Positions 24,149 through 31,733 of a stretch of 31,848 bases of DNA are shown here, in pieces. The notes under the pieces are model-generated. The model was not told where the DNA came from. It saw only the letters and a list, made by a program, of their open reading frames with translations, and ran no database searches. The stretch's first letter is position 1. Each line of letters starts with the position of its first letter. The stretch comes from an uncultured Campylobacter sp. (GTDB taxonomy: Bacteria; Campylobacterota; Campylobacteria; Campylobacterales; Campylobacteraceae): contig NZ_CALKTC010000035.1 in the NCBI RefSeq assembly GCF_937996225.1, positions 1 through 31,848 on the forward strand, written 5' to 3'. The translations under genes and the position numbers were made by a program.

Positions 24149-24677
24149 AGCGAAATTGAAAGCTAGTAAAAGTCAAATTTTTTTGTTAATTGTAGGAGTT
24201 ATTATTCTGTGCGCCCTATATATAAGCAGCAGTGGCGCGTATTGTAACATTTGGGAATCTTTTTTAAACAATAAGGGCGAAGAGGATGATGCCTGCATCG
24301 CTAGGCTAATAAAGCGCGCAGATGCCGGCGATGACCATGCGGTAAATCGACTAATGTATCCAAGCCAGGCATATATCAAGCGCACATGCGAAAAGGGGGT
24401 AGAAAACTTGAGCGAACGCGAGAGATATTATTTCCAAGGCTTTAGCGGGGATCGCTGCGAGATTTGGGGCTTTAAAACGCCCAAATCAAAAGACGGCGAA
24501 GCAAACACGACGAGCGGCGGCGGTAATTTAGCGCGAGGCGATACGAACGCAACGAGCGGCGAGGGAAATTTAACGCGCGCCGAGGCAAACAACGGCGAAG
24601 CTGACACTGTGGGCAGCGATGCGAGCTCGATAAAGCGCGAAGAAAATTCTACGGAAGAGCAAAATGCTGGGCGATGA
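24135..24677 (+). CDS. membrane-anchored protein with sequon-repeat tail (copy 2)
   Basis: A tandem paralogue of the preceding gene, 180 residues. Shared elements are the N-terminal membrane helix (about 14-31), the block GEEDDACIARLIKRAD, the block YIKRTCEKGVENLSERERYY, and WGFKTPK before the tail. The four cysteines (37, 54, 85, 108) keep the spacing of copy 1. The tail has five 7-residue units; Asn124, Asn138 and Asn145 are in sequons, while Asn131 has lost the acidic residue and the Thr. Asn171 forms a further sequon. The ATG at 24135 follows GGGAGGG. It overlaps the next gene by 14 bp. Function unknown. Confidence 0.78.
   Translation: MPGNKAKLKASKSQIFLLIVGVIILCALYISSSGAYCNIWESFLNNKGEEDDACIARLIKRADAGDDHAVNRLMYPSQAYIKRTCEKGVENLSERERYYFQGFSGDRCEIWGFKTPKSKDGEANTTSGGGNLARGDTNATSGEGNLTRAEANNGEADTVGSDASSIKREENSTEEQNAGR
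24495..24599 (+). repeat. 21-bp tandem repeat encoding N-glycosylation sequons (5 units)
   Basis: Units begin at 24495, 24516, 24537, 24558 and 24579 and encode GEANTTS, GGGNLAR, GDTNATS, GEGNLTR and AEANNGE. Units 1, 3 and 4 hold intact sequons; 2 and 5 are degenerate. The array is longer than the 3-unit array of copy 1. Confidence 0.85.
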
Positions 24678-25587
24678 AAATTTAGAAAAATTTTTCTCAA
24701 AAATCGACGCGACGGAGTTTGGAATTTCGGCGGGCTCAAAGTTCGCTTCAAAAAATCATAAACTTACAGGAAGCGCGAGAGACGGGAGCGACGGCGAGCT
24801 TTTAAAATCAAAAAATGGCGCGGAATTTTGCGGCAAACAGGCATATTCTAGCGGCGCGCAGCAAACTGAAATTTTAAAATTTAATGCCAAGCCGTCGCAG
24901 GCGCAGTTTGATGGCGAGCGAGCGCAGGCAAAGATCGAAAATTTCATGCGCGATCTGCTGCAAAACCACGTGCTTTGCGTAAGTGGCGCGGAATTCGCCT
25001 TCGCGGAGATCGAGGCGTATTTCACGGGCGCGGATCGTAACACCTACAAGCGCACGTCGCGGGCGGGCGAGATATTTTTTCACAATTTCGGCTTTGACAT
25101 TTCGTTTCGCAGCGTCCCGCAAAGCGGCGGCGGGATTTTGGTGCGAAGCCTGCGCGTTCTAAGCGGTGCAGAGCTTTTGGCGGGAGGCTTACCGGATTCA
25201 ACGGGCTGCTTACCCGGCTCGGCAGGCGGCTTGCACGGCTTGGCGGAGAGCGGTTCGTTTGGCCCCGCCGCCCCGCTCATACAAAACGGCGATTTTATCA
25301 CGGGTCCGCGCAAATGCATGGGTAAAATTTTAAATCTGCAAACGCGAAATTTAAAATTTTCTTTAAAGTATGCGCCGAAAATAGCGCGTGCAGCGGGCTT
25401 TAGCAACCGAATCCGACGGGGCGAGATCGCAAATGAAGTGAATCTGGACGCAAATATGCCAAGCGGCGCGGCGAAGCTTGCGAATGAGCCGCGCAGGCTT
25501 ACCAGCGAGGAGTTTGAGGCATATCTGAGCGCGGGCTACACTGCCGCGAAAACATATAAAAAATCGCTGCAAAGATACGAGAGCTAA
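24664..25587 (+). CDS. remote AAG/MPG (3-methyladenine DNA glycosylase)-like protein
   Basis: The 307-residue product aligns by eye to the alkyladenine DNA glycosylase fold: FAEIEAYFTGADRNTYKRTS at 113-132 resembles the VETEAY catalytic segment (E-A-Y at 117-119), GGGILVRSLRVLSG at 155-168 resembles the CVLLRALEP strand (Arg161), and FITGPRKCMGKILNL at 211-225 resembles the SGPSKLCQAL helix. The residue matching the catalytic-site histidine of the human enzyme is Tyr128 here. Extra segments are a polar N-terminus (1-85) and a Gly/Leu/Pro-rich insert (172-205). It overlaps the sequon-tail gene by 14 bp. The fold assignment is tentative and activity is doubtful. Confidence 0.55.
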   Translation: MLGDENLEKFFSKIDATEFGISAGSKFASKNHKLTGSARDGSDGELLKSKNGAEFCGKQAYSSGAQQTEILKFNAKPSQAQFDGERAQAKIENFMRDLLQNHVLCVSGAEFAFAEIEAYFTGADRNTYKRTSRAGEIFFHNFGFDISFRSVPQSGGGILVRSLRVLSGAELLAGGLPDSTGCLPGSAGGLHGLAESGSFGPAAPLIQNGDFITGPRKCMGKILNLQTRNLKFSLKYAPKIARAAGFSNRIRRGEIANEVNLDANMPSGAAKLANEPRRLTSEEFEAYLSAGYTAAKTYKKSLQRYES

Positions 25588-25687
25588 ATTTTGATCAAAC
25601 GGCGCGCAGCGCACGAGCGGTAAAATTTACTGAGCTTTAAGTGGTGTGGGTATAAAATGGCGTGTCCATCAAATTTAAAGGCGGCGA

Positions 25688-26716
25688 ATGGATCAAAACA
25701 GGCTTGAGGAATTAAAAAGGCTACTACAAAAGTGGCTTCAAGAGCCAAAGCAGAGCTCGGAACAAAATTCTAACGATGAAAATTTTAAAGCCCCAAATTC
25801 TGAAATCCAGAATTCTGAAGTTTCAAATTTTAAAGTTTCGAATTCTGAATCCATGAATTCCGAAGCTTCAAATTTTGAAACCCTAAAATCCGATCCTGGC
25901 GCTTTAAATTTAAAAGCCAAATTAGAAACCGAAGCGGATCAGAATCCTGCCTTTGAAAACAACGCAGAGCTGCAAAATTTTATCTCGGATGATAGTGGCG
26001 CTTTACGGCAAAATTCCAAAGCAAGGGATTACAACAAAGAACCGATAGCAATCAAAAATTATGAAAAATTTTTTGTATATTCGTCTTTAGTCCTATTATT
26101 GCCGATCTCTACGCTACATGCATTTTTGATTATAGATTGTATAAATCATAAAGATATTGACATAGTTCAGTATTTTGCTATTTTATTCATTATTTTACTA
26201 TCTACGGTTATAATATCCATATTTACTATAATCCGCCCTAGACAAGAGATAAAATTTACAAACAATTATATAGAATTTATTAGCGACGACTTAGTTGAAA
26301 AACGCTGCGAAATTGACAAAAACGCTTTATCTTTAAATTTCTCTATCGGAATTTTGGCAAGTTTATATGAGATAGGAAAATCTGAAAAGATATTTTTGTA
26401 CTTTATCGCTATTTTTATGTGTATAACGTGGTGGAATATATTTTTTATAGCGGTATTCTTTACATATTTATTCGGGTTTTTATTAAATTTTATACTTTAT
26501 CTGTTTATAAATAGGAATTTAAAAGGGTTTAGGGCTCTGTCGTTTATTAGGATCGCACGCCCCTCATACGGCAGATGGTTTAGGAACAAACCCGTTTATC
26601 CAAGATATTATCTTGTTTATCTCTATAATCAAAAAATTTATGATGAAATTAAAGAATATTTTTTACGAAAAAGCATAAATATAAATAGCATTAAGAAAGA
26701 TTACTTGTTTATCTAA
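25688..26716 (+). CDS. family B membrane protein with pentapeptide repeats (intact)
   Basis: The intact 342-residue reference member of the four-gene family. Order: MDQNRLEELKRLLQK leader; about seven pentapeptide-like units (35-70, e.g. SNFKV, SNSES, MNSEA); the motif KARDYNKEPIAIKNYE at 111-126; two membrane helices (about 128-150 and 160-183); a segment IKFTNNYIEFISDDLVEKR; two more helices (235-258, 259-275); and a C-terminal domain with PRYYLVYLYNQKIYDEIKEY. The layout of two helices, a soluble strand-rich segment and two further helices is loosely like bacterial PH-domain membrane proteins, but this is a guess. The gene is A+T rich after the repeat. Function unknown. Confidence 0.75.
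   Translation: MDQNRLEELKRLLQKWLQEPKQSSEQNSNDENFKAPNSEIQNSEVSNFKVSNSESMNSEASNFETLKSDPGALNLKAKLETEADQNPAFENNAELQNFISDDSGALRQNSKARDYNKEPIAIKNYEKFFVYSSLVLLLPISTLHAFLIIDCINHKDIDIVQYFAILFIILLSTVIISIFTIIRPRQEIKFTNNYIEFISDDLVEKRCEIDKNALSLNFSIGILASLYEIGKSEKIFLYFIAIFMCITWWNIFFIAVFFTYLFGFLLNFILYLFINRNLKGFRALSFIRIARPSYGRWFRNKPVYPRYYLVYLYNQKIYDEIKEYFLRKSININSIKKDYLFI
25765..25875. repeat. 15-bp tandem array of RAATTY palindromes (second copy)
   Basis: RAATTY occurs at 25765, 25780, 25795, 25810, 25825, 25840, 25855 and 25870, eight sites at an exact 15-bp step; the next position (25885) has lost it. Units match those of the array at 16365-16565 in period and reading phase but differ in the intervening bases. 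Confidence 0.9.
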
Positions 26717-26728
26717 TAGGAGGATAAA

Positions 26729-26776
26729 ATGACGAGGGAAGAGGTTATTAAGAAAGAAGTCAGGCAACGTTTATAA
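26729..26776 (+). other. 15-codon mini-ORF with a strong ribosome binding site
   Basis: TAGGAGG stands 6 bp before an ATG opening MTREEVIKKEVRQRL and a stop. The perfect Shine-Dalgarno suggests it was, or is, translated. It could be the truncated start of a lost gene, a small peptide, or a leader for the family C gene downstream, which itself has a poor ribosome binding site. Confidence 0.35.
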
Positions 26777-26838
26777 AAGTATTTTGTCAATTAAGCTATT
26801 ATAAATTTATATCTATTTTTAAAAATGGGCTTGAAATA

Positions 26839-27582
26839 ATGGAAAATTATAATGAACAAAAAGCCAGAGATTACGACAAAGAGCCGATAATAGTAAAAAA
26901 TTATGAGAGGCTATTGATATCTACAATTACGTTTTTATATATGCCTATGATTTTAGGCGGATATATTCTAAGCATATGGGATTTAATTTTTTCAAAACAT
27001 CATATATCGATGATGGAAATAGGCTCTAGTATTATATTTGGAATTTTTATAGCAATAGCATTGAGACTTATTTATAGCTGCTGCGTAAGCAATAATAATC
27101 GAAAAATCTACTTTATGAATAATTCTATAGATTTCTATAACAACGGCGAGCTTGAGAGAAGGACGAACAATATTCATTTAAATTATGTGATAAGCAGACC
27201 ATTTTGGGGGTATTGCAACGATGATAAGATTCGTCGCTTCATTTATAATATTATTATAATTTTTTCTATTGCAGCCCTATCGTTTCTATCATCGCAAATT
27301 TTATTATTCTTCATTTTTTCAATACTTTCTGCAATCTTTTTGAAAATATTTTTTCACTTTTTAATTGTAGGCAATTTTAAGAATTTTTCATTCTTTTCTG
27401 CAATCGTAGTGGATTATCCGTACTATGAGCAGGAAAATACTTATTATTTAAGCTCTATTTTATCGGCAAAAAATTATTTAGTTTGCGTATATGATACAGA
27501 AAGGCTAAACGAAATAAAAGAATGGTTTTTGATTAGAAAACATATCGATATTGATAAAATAGAAAAATATTATCTTAGCTAA
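26839..27582 (+). CDS. family C membrane protein
   Basis: A 247-residue member of the same family as the proteins at 16642 and 25688 but without the leader and pentapeptide repeats. It opens almost at the shared motif (QKARDYDKEPIIVKNYE at 7-23), then two membrane helices, a segment IYFMNNSIDFYNNGELERR, two further helices, and a C-terminal domain ending with KNYLVCVYDTERLNEIKEWF and HIDIDKIEKYYLS. The sequence is strongly A+T rich. The ribosome binding site upstream is weak. No function is known; it lies between family B and family D in the same orientation, so the three probably arose by tandem duplication. Confidence 0.72.
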   Translation: MENYNEQKARDYDKEPIIVKNYERLLISTITFLYMPMILGGYILSIWDLIFSKHHISMMEIGSSIIFGIFIAIALRLIYSCCVSNNNRKIYFMNNSIDFYNNGELERRTNNIHLNYVISRPFWGYCNDDKIRRFIYNIIIIFSIAALSFLSSQILLFFIFSILSAIFLKIFFHFLIVGNFKNFSFFSAIVVDYPYYEQENTYYLSSILSAKNYLVCVYDTERLNEIKEWFLIRKHIDIDKIEKYYLS

Positions 27583-27593
27583 AGCGGGCGGTT

Positions 27594-28112
27594 ATGGATA
27601 CAAGGAACAAAGAAGCTAGGGTTAGAGATTACGACAAAGATCCGATAATAATAAAAGACTATGCTTTTTACGATTATATGAAATATTCCACGATTGCTAC
27701 GCTTATAGGATGCTTATTATTCATCTCGGTCGTTACCGTAGTAAATCCCATTGAGTCCAAAAATTTTAGACTACTCCCTTTCGCTTTGGTAATGTTTTTT
27801 ATCAGGCGAAAGCAACAAAAGGGCGTCTATTTCGTATTTAACGATTCGGATATCAAATATTACAAAGAAGATAAAGCTTATAAATCTTTGAAGCTTGAAC
27901 AAATCGGCGCCGTTGCGATCAGTTTTGATCCTCGCTGGGACCGGCAGCAGAGGATAAGCATACCCGAAATGCTGTTTTTGTCGCTTTGGCCTTTGGGTGC
28001 ATACGTTATGCGCGGAATGCATGCGATGATCGCGCTAATTTCGATGATAGCAATTAGCCTATTCGGAGCGAGCATATTGATGCATCTTAAAATGGCAGTT
28101 TCAGATGCTTAG
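27594..28112 (+). CDS. family D membrane protein, frameshifted (main part)
   Basis: The 172-residue frame carries the family motif ARVRDYDKDPIIIKDY at 8-23, two membrane helices, a soluble segment VYFVFNDSDIKYYKEDK, and two more helices, then ends abnormally at LKMAVSDA. The C-terminal family domain follows in the +1 frame (28093-28306). Adding one A to the AAAA at 28089-28092 would give MHLKNGSFRCLGVYDRL and a full-length product, so loss of one A is the simplest explanation. The start ATG is 11 bp after the family C stop. Confidence 0.6.
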   Translation: MDTRNKEARVRDYDKDPIIIKDYAFYDYMKYSTIATLIGCLLFISVVTVVNPIESKNFRLLPFALVMFFIRRKQQKGVYFVFNDSDIKYYKEDKAYKSLKLEQIGAVAISFDPRWDRQQRISIPEMLFLSLWPLGAYVMRGMHAMIALISMIAISLFGASILMHLKMAVSDA

Positions 28113-28306
28113 GCGTCTATGACCGGCTTGTGATATACGGCGAAACGGGCGATCTTAGAATTATAAATGTTTTGATTTATAGCAAAAAAGAGTATCTGGA
28201 ATTAAGAGAGTATTTTATGCGCAAAACGCATATAGATTTAGATACCGTCCCGCGCACCTTGTCGGTATTTAGCAAAAAGGTAAAATTTAGAAAATTTAAA
28301 TTCTAA
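28093..28306 (+). pseudogene. family D C-terminal remnant in the shifted frame
   Basis: This stretch in the +1 frame encodes the family C-terminal domain, including NVLIYSKKEYLELREYFMRK and THIDLDTV, which match the ends of families B and C (EIKEYFLRKSININSI; EIKEWF). It has no start codon or ribosome binding site of its own, so it is most likely untranslated. Its preserved sequence indicates the frameshift is recent. Confidence 0.65.
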
Positions 28307-28341
28307 TGCTCCGCTTGAAATTTTGCCTTTAAATTTGCGCG

Positions 28342-28734
28342 CTAATCTTCGCTGTTTTCATATACGCCGAGCTCTACGAGATTGCCGTCAGGATCGCGCA
28401 GATAGATACTTTGCATAGCGCCGCGCGCTCCAGTGCGAGGCACGACGCCAAGCTCTATTTGCGCTCCTTTGCTTTCAAGCTCCGTTTTGAGCTGCGGCGC
28501 GCTTTGCCCTTCGTAGATGAGGCAAAAGTCCGCCGAGCCCGCGATAGGACGCGCTGCAAACGGCGCAAACTCGCCCGCGTGGGTGTGGATATTGATCTTT
28601 GAAGAGCCGAAACGCAGGCTGTGTTTGCCGCCCTCGCAAACATGCTCTAAGCCCAAAATCCCTTCGTAAAATTCCACGCATTTTTGCAGATCCTCCGTAA
28701 CTAGGACGAAGTGATCGATCTTCGTGATTTTCAT
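28342..28734 (-). CDS. VOC-superfamily (glyoxalase-like) protein
   Basis: A 130-residue protein with two beta-alpha-beta-beta-beta modules of the vicinal oxygen chelate fold. It starts MKITKIDHFVLVTEDLQKCV with a metal-ligand type His, and ends YLRDPDGNLVELGVYEN with the usual glutamate. This places it among small VOC proteins such as glyoxalase or dioxygenase relatives; the reaction is not determined. The start is placed at 28734 because it gives the canonical N-terminus and has GGGAGATGA upstream; the frame extends 38 codons further without support. Confidence 0.87.
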   Translation of the reverse strand: MKITKIDHFVLVTEDLQKCVEFYEGILGLEHVCEGGKHSLRFGSSKINIHTHAGEFAPFAARPIAGSADFCLIYEGQSAPQLKTELESKGAQIELGVVPRTGARGAMQSIYLRDPDGNLVELGVYENSED

Positions 28735-28968
28735 TTCATCTCCCTGTGCGCTCGCAAGTCGCAAAATTTTTAGGTCTCGCGGTGCAATCTTGGAATTCTG
28801 ACGTGAAATTTCGCGACAAAATTCTAAACGCTCGTAGCGCGAAATCAAAATTCCGCGGCGTAAATTTTAAAATTATAAAATTTAGCCTAAGTAAAATAGG
28901 GAGCGAGCAAAATCTTACTTTAGTAAAATTTGACCCGACGAAATTCCGTCTAGCTAGGGCCGCAAATT

Positions 28969-30231
28969 CTAATCTCGCGATTTTAAAACTAGCGATTTTA
29001 AAATTCTCTTGCCTACCTCGACGCCCGGCTGATCATAAGTGCTGACGCCCAGTATCGCTCCAGTAGCGCTGGTTAGCAGCTCGAAGTAGTAAAATAGCTC
29101 GCCCACGCTCTGTTCACAAAGCCGCGAAACCTCGATTAGATCGACGCTGATACCCTCATTTAGCACGGCTTGCAGCGTAGCATCGCACTGAAGATTTAGC
29201 ACCTCATCCAGTCGCATGCCGTTTACGAAGTCGCAGCCCTCAAGACCTTGCAGACTGATACCAGGTACCGCGTCCGTAGTGCCGTTGTCCGTGAGCTTTA
29301 AGAAAGTCACGGTCTTATCCTTTACGCCGTCCATTATGAGCTGAAGGAAGCTGTGCTGATCGCGCGAGCCTACAAGCCCTACAGGAGTAAGCCCCTCGCG
29401 GCTAAAGCCGATCTTTTTACCTAGACTTTCCGCCCATAGCTGCACGTACCACTCGCCCAATGCGCGCAGCGCGTCGCCATAGCTAAAAAGGATATTAATT
29501 TTCGCACTTTTGTGTGTGGCGTAGTGATAGGCTTTTCGTAGAATTTTATTCTCCGCGATTTTAGCGGGATCGCCTGCTAAAATTTCATCCAGATACCGCT
29601 CTTTTGCGGCGGCAGCTCCGCGTAGCATCGCGCTTGCATCAAGGCCTAGCCCAACTGCGGGCACTAGCCCTACCGCACTTAACACGCTAAAACGGCCGCC
29701 TACGTTAGCGGGCATATTTATCACGCAGGCACCGTGCTCGCGCGCGAAGACATCTAGCGGCGAGCCTGCATCGGTGATGAAGATGAAATTTTTTGCTAGC
29801 GCTTTTAAATTTGAAATTCCAAAACGCTGCAAAACGACCTTAAAAAGCGAGATCGTCTCGATCGTGCCGCCCGATTTGGAGGATACTATGAAGATAGTGC
29901 GAGCAAAATTTAACCCTTCAAGCGCGCGGTTTACACTGTGCCCGTCGAGATTATCCAAAATTTCAAAGCGCAAATTCTTTCTTACGCGCGGACGCAGCAT
30001 CTCATAAAGCGCTCGCACGCCCACGCTGGAGCCGCCGATACCCAAAAGCACGATCTCGTCGTAGCTTCGTGCGCTAAAAAATTCCTCCGCCCGCGCTATT
30101 TCGTCTGCGCCTTGCTGCGGCAAGCGGTAGTAGCCTATCTCGCCGCTTTCGTATTCGGCGCGGATCTTTGCCGCTACCTCCTCTAGCGCGCCCTCTTTTG
30201 CCGGTGGGAAAAACAGCTCATTTTTTACCAT
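28969..30231 (-). CDS. pgi: glucose-6-phosphate isomerase
   Basis: Pgi interconverts glucose 6-phosphate and fructose 6-phosphate; in Campylobacter, which usually lacks glycolytic phosphofructokinase, it mainly serves gluconeogenesis and sugar-nucleotide supply. The 420-residue short form has LLGIGGSSVGVRALYEML, IFIVSSKSGGTIET, the NVGGRFSVLSAVGLVP signature and DQHSFLQLIMDG. It overlaps galU by 14 bp, so both are made from one message, and both act on hexose phosphates. Its 3' end contains a small duplication (LKSLVLKS) caused by an 11-12 bp direct repeat. Confidence 0.95.
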   Translation of the reverse strand: MVKNELFFPPAKEGALEEVAAKIRAEYESGEIGYYRLPQQGADEIARAEEFFSARSYDEIVLLGIGGSSVGVRALYEMLRPRVRKNLRFEILDNLDGHSVNRALEGLNFARTIFIVSSKSGGTIETISLFKVVLQRFGISNLKALAKNFIFITDAGSPLDVFAREHGACVINMPANVGGRFSVLSAVGLVPAVGLGLDASAMLRGAAAAKERYLDEILAGDPAKIAENKILRKAYHYATHKSAKINILFSYGDALRALGEWYVQLWAESLGKKIGFSREGLTPVGLVGSRDQHSFLQLIMDGVKDKTVTFLKLTDNGTTDAVPGISLQGLEGCDFVNGMRLDEVLNLQCDATLQAVLNEGISVDLIEVSRLCEQSVGELFYYFELLTSATGAILGVSTYDQPGVEVGKRILKSLVLKSRD

Positions 30232-31054
30232 CGCCGAATTCTCGCTCGTAGAAATATTTGATCGCCTCCACGTAGCCTTTTACTGAGCCGCAGTCGAAGC
30301 GAGTGCCTTTAAATTTATACGCGATCACCACGCCGTTTTGAGCCTGCTTCAAAAGCGCGTCGGTAATCTGCACCTCGCCGTTTTTACCTGGCGCCGTCTG
30401 TTCGATGAGATCGAAAATATTAGGCGTTAGGATGTAGCGCCCGATGATGGCTAAGCTCGACGGAGCCTCGCTAGCTTCGGGCTTTTCTATCATATCCGAG
30501 ACCATTATCAGATCGTCGCTGATGCTCTTTCCTGCGATGATGCCGTATTTATTTACGTCCTGCGGCGGCACCTCCATTACTGCAACGACACTGCAACGGT
30601 ATTTTTCGTAAATTTTAACCATCTGCGCAAGCACGCCCTCGCCCTTTTCGTTCACGCACAGATCATCTGCTAGCACCACGCCGAAAGGCTCGTCGCGGAT
30701 TAAAATTTTACCCGTATAAATTGCGTTACCAAGTCCCTTCATCTGCTCTTGGCGCGTAAAAGAGAAGGTGCAGCGCTTCATAAGCGCTCTGATCTCGTCG
30801 AGCAGATACTCTTTGCTGCTGCCTGAAATTTGATCCTCCAGCTCGTAGCTGCGGTCGAAATAATCCTCCAGCGCGCGTTTACCGCGACCCGTGACGAAGG
30901 CCATATTGTCCATGCCCGCCTCCAACGCCTCGTCCACGCCGTAGTGAATGAGCGGCTTCGTAAGGATCGGAAGCATCTCTTTAGGTAGCGATTTGGTCGC
31001 GGGCAAAAAGCGCGTGCCGTAGCCCGCCGCGGGAAATAAACAAGTCTGGATCAT
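30218..31054 (-). CDS. galU: UTP-glucose-1-phosphate uridylyltransferase
   Basis: GalU makes UDP-glucose for glycan and lipooligosaccharide synthesis. The 278-residue product starts MIQTCLFPAAGYGTRFLPAT and continues KSLPKEMLPI, the nucleotidyltransferase signature, with VLADDLCVNEK, EVPPQDVNKYGIIAG and EKPEASEAPS downstream. The start at 31054 is chosen for this canonical N-terminus and the upstream AAGGAG; the frame extends 43 codons further without support. The galU-pgi order is shared with C. jejuni by recollection. Confidence 0.95.
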   Translation of the reverse strand: MIQTCLFPAAGYGTRFLPATKSLPKEMLPILTKPLIHYGVDEALEAGMDNMAFVTGRGKRALEDYFDRSYELEDQISGSSKEYLLDEIRALMKRCTFSFTRQEQMKGLGNAIYTGKILIRDEPFGVVLADDLCVNEKGEGVLAQMVKIYEKYRCSVVAVMEVPPQDVNKYGIIAGKSISDDLIMVSDMIEKPEASEAPSSLAIIGRYILTPNIFDLIEQTAPGKNGEVQITDALLKQAQNGVVIAYKFKGTRFDCGSVKGYVEAIKYFYEREFGDGKK

Positions 31055-31084
31055 GAAGCTCCTTTGATCTTTTTTTGAACTTTT

Positions 31085-31092
31085 ATTATAAT
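31085..31092. promoter_or_regulatory. overlapping divergent -10 boxes (galU and yigZ-like)
   Basis: ATTATAAT contains TATAAT on both strands: 31087-31092 on the plus strand toward the YigZ-family gene, and 31085-31090 on the minus strand toward galU. Only about 70 bp separate the two start codons, so the two -10 boxes are shared or mutually exclusive. Confidence 0.55.
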
Positions 31093-31124
31093 GCAAAAAA
31101 GATAAAATTCTGCAAAGGAAAGCC

Positions 31125-31733
31125 TTGAAAACGATTGAAAAAGAGATCAGCGCCGCACAGGAGATCAAAAAATCAAGCTTCATCGCCTATCTAGCGCCGC
31201 TAGCGAGCTTCGAGGCGCTGCGTGCGCAGTTGCGACGGCAACACCCAAAGGCGCGCCATATAGTCTGGGCGTATCGCGCGCTGAATGAGCCCGGGCAGAT
31301 CGTAGAAAACTCGAGCGACGACGGCGAACCCAAATCGACTGCGGGCGCGCCGTGTCTAAACGCGCTTCGCGGCGCCGAGCTAATTAATGCTGCCGTGCTC
31401 GTGGTGCGCTACTTCGGCGGCATCAAGCTAGGCACGGGCGGGCTCGTGCGCGCATACGCTAGTAGCGCAAATGCCGCGATAGACGCCGCCGCGGACGCCG
31501 CAGAGCTAGTGGAATTCGTGCTGCGTAAGAAGTGCATATTTTTCGTGCCGTTTGCGGCGGTGGCTAAATTTGAACATTTTTTAAAAAAATCGGGTTTCGT
31601 TTATGAAGCGAGCTTTGGCGCTGCGGGAGCGGAGTTTAGCGCAGAGCTTAGCGCGGAAGAATTTGAAAAATTTATGGGCTTTGCAGACGCTCTCGCGCCA
31701 GCCCTTAAAATGCTGCGCGAGCCGAAATTTTAA
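31125..31733 (+). CDS. YigZ/IMPACT (UPF0029) family protein
   Basis: A 202-residue protein with the UPF0029 N-terminal domain: HPKARHIVWAYRAL, NSSDDGEPKSTAGAPCLNAL and VVRYFGGIKLGTGGLVRAYA, followed by a small C-terminal ferredoxin-like domain (about 135-202). Bacterial YigZ relatives are of uncertain function, and the eukaryotic IMPACT homologue modulates translation control, so the role is unassigned. The start is TTG at 31125, preceded by the Shine-Dalgarno AAAGGAAAG. Confidence 0.92.
   Translation: MKTIEKEISAAQEIKKSSFIAYLAPLASFEALRAQLRRQHPKARHIVWAYRALNEPGQIVENSSDDGEPKSTAGAPCLNALRGAELINAAVLVVRYFGGIKLGTGGLVRAYASSANAAIDAAADAAELVEFVLRKKCIFFVPFAAVAKFEHFLKKSGFVYEASFGAAGAEFSAELSAEEFEKFMGFADALAPALKMLREPKF

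Noticed and set aside
28746..29045. 99-codon plus-strand frame between the VOC and pgi genes
   Set aside because: It overlaps the real 3' end of pgi on the other strand and consists of Lys/Phe/Asn repeats generated by AAATTT-type words.
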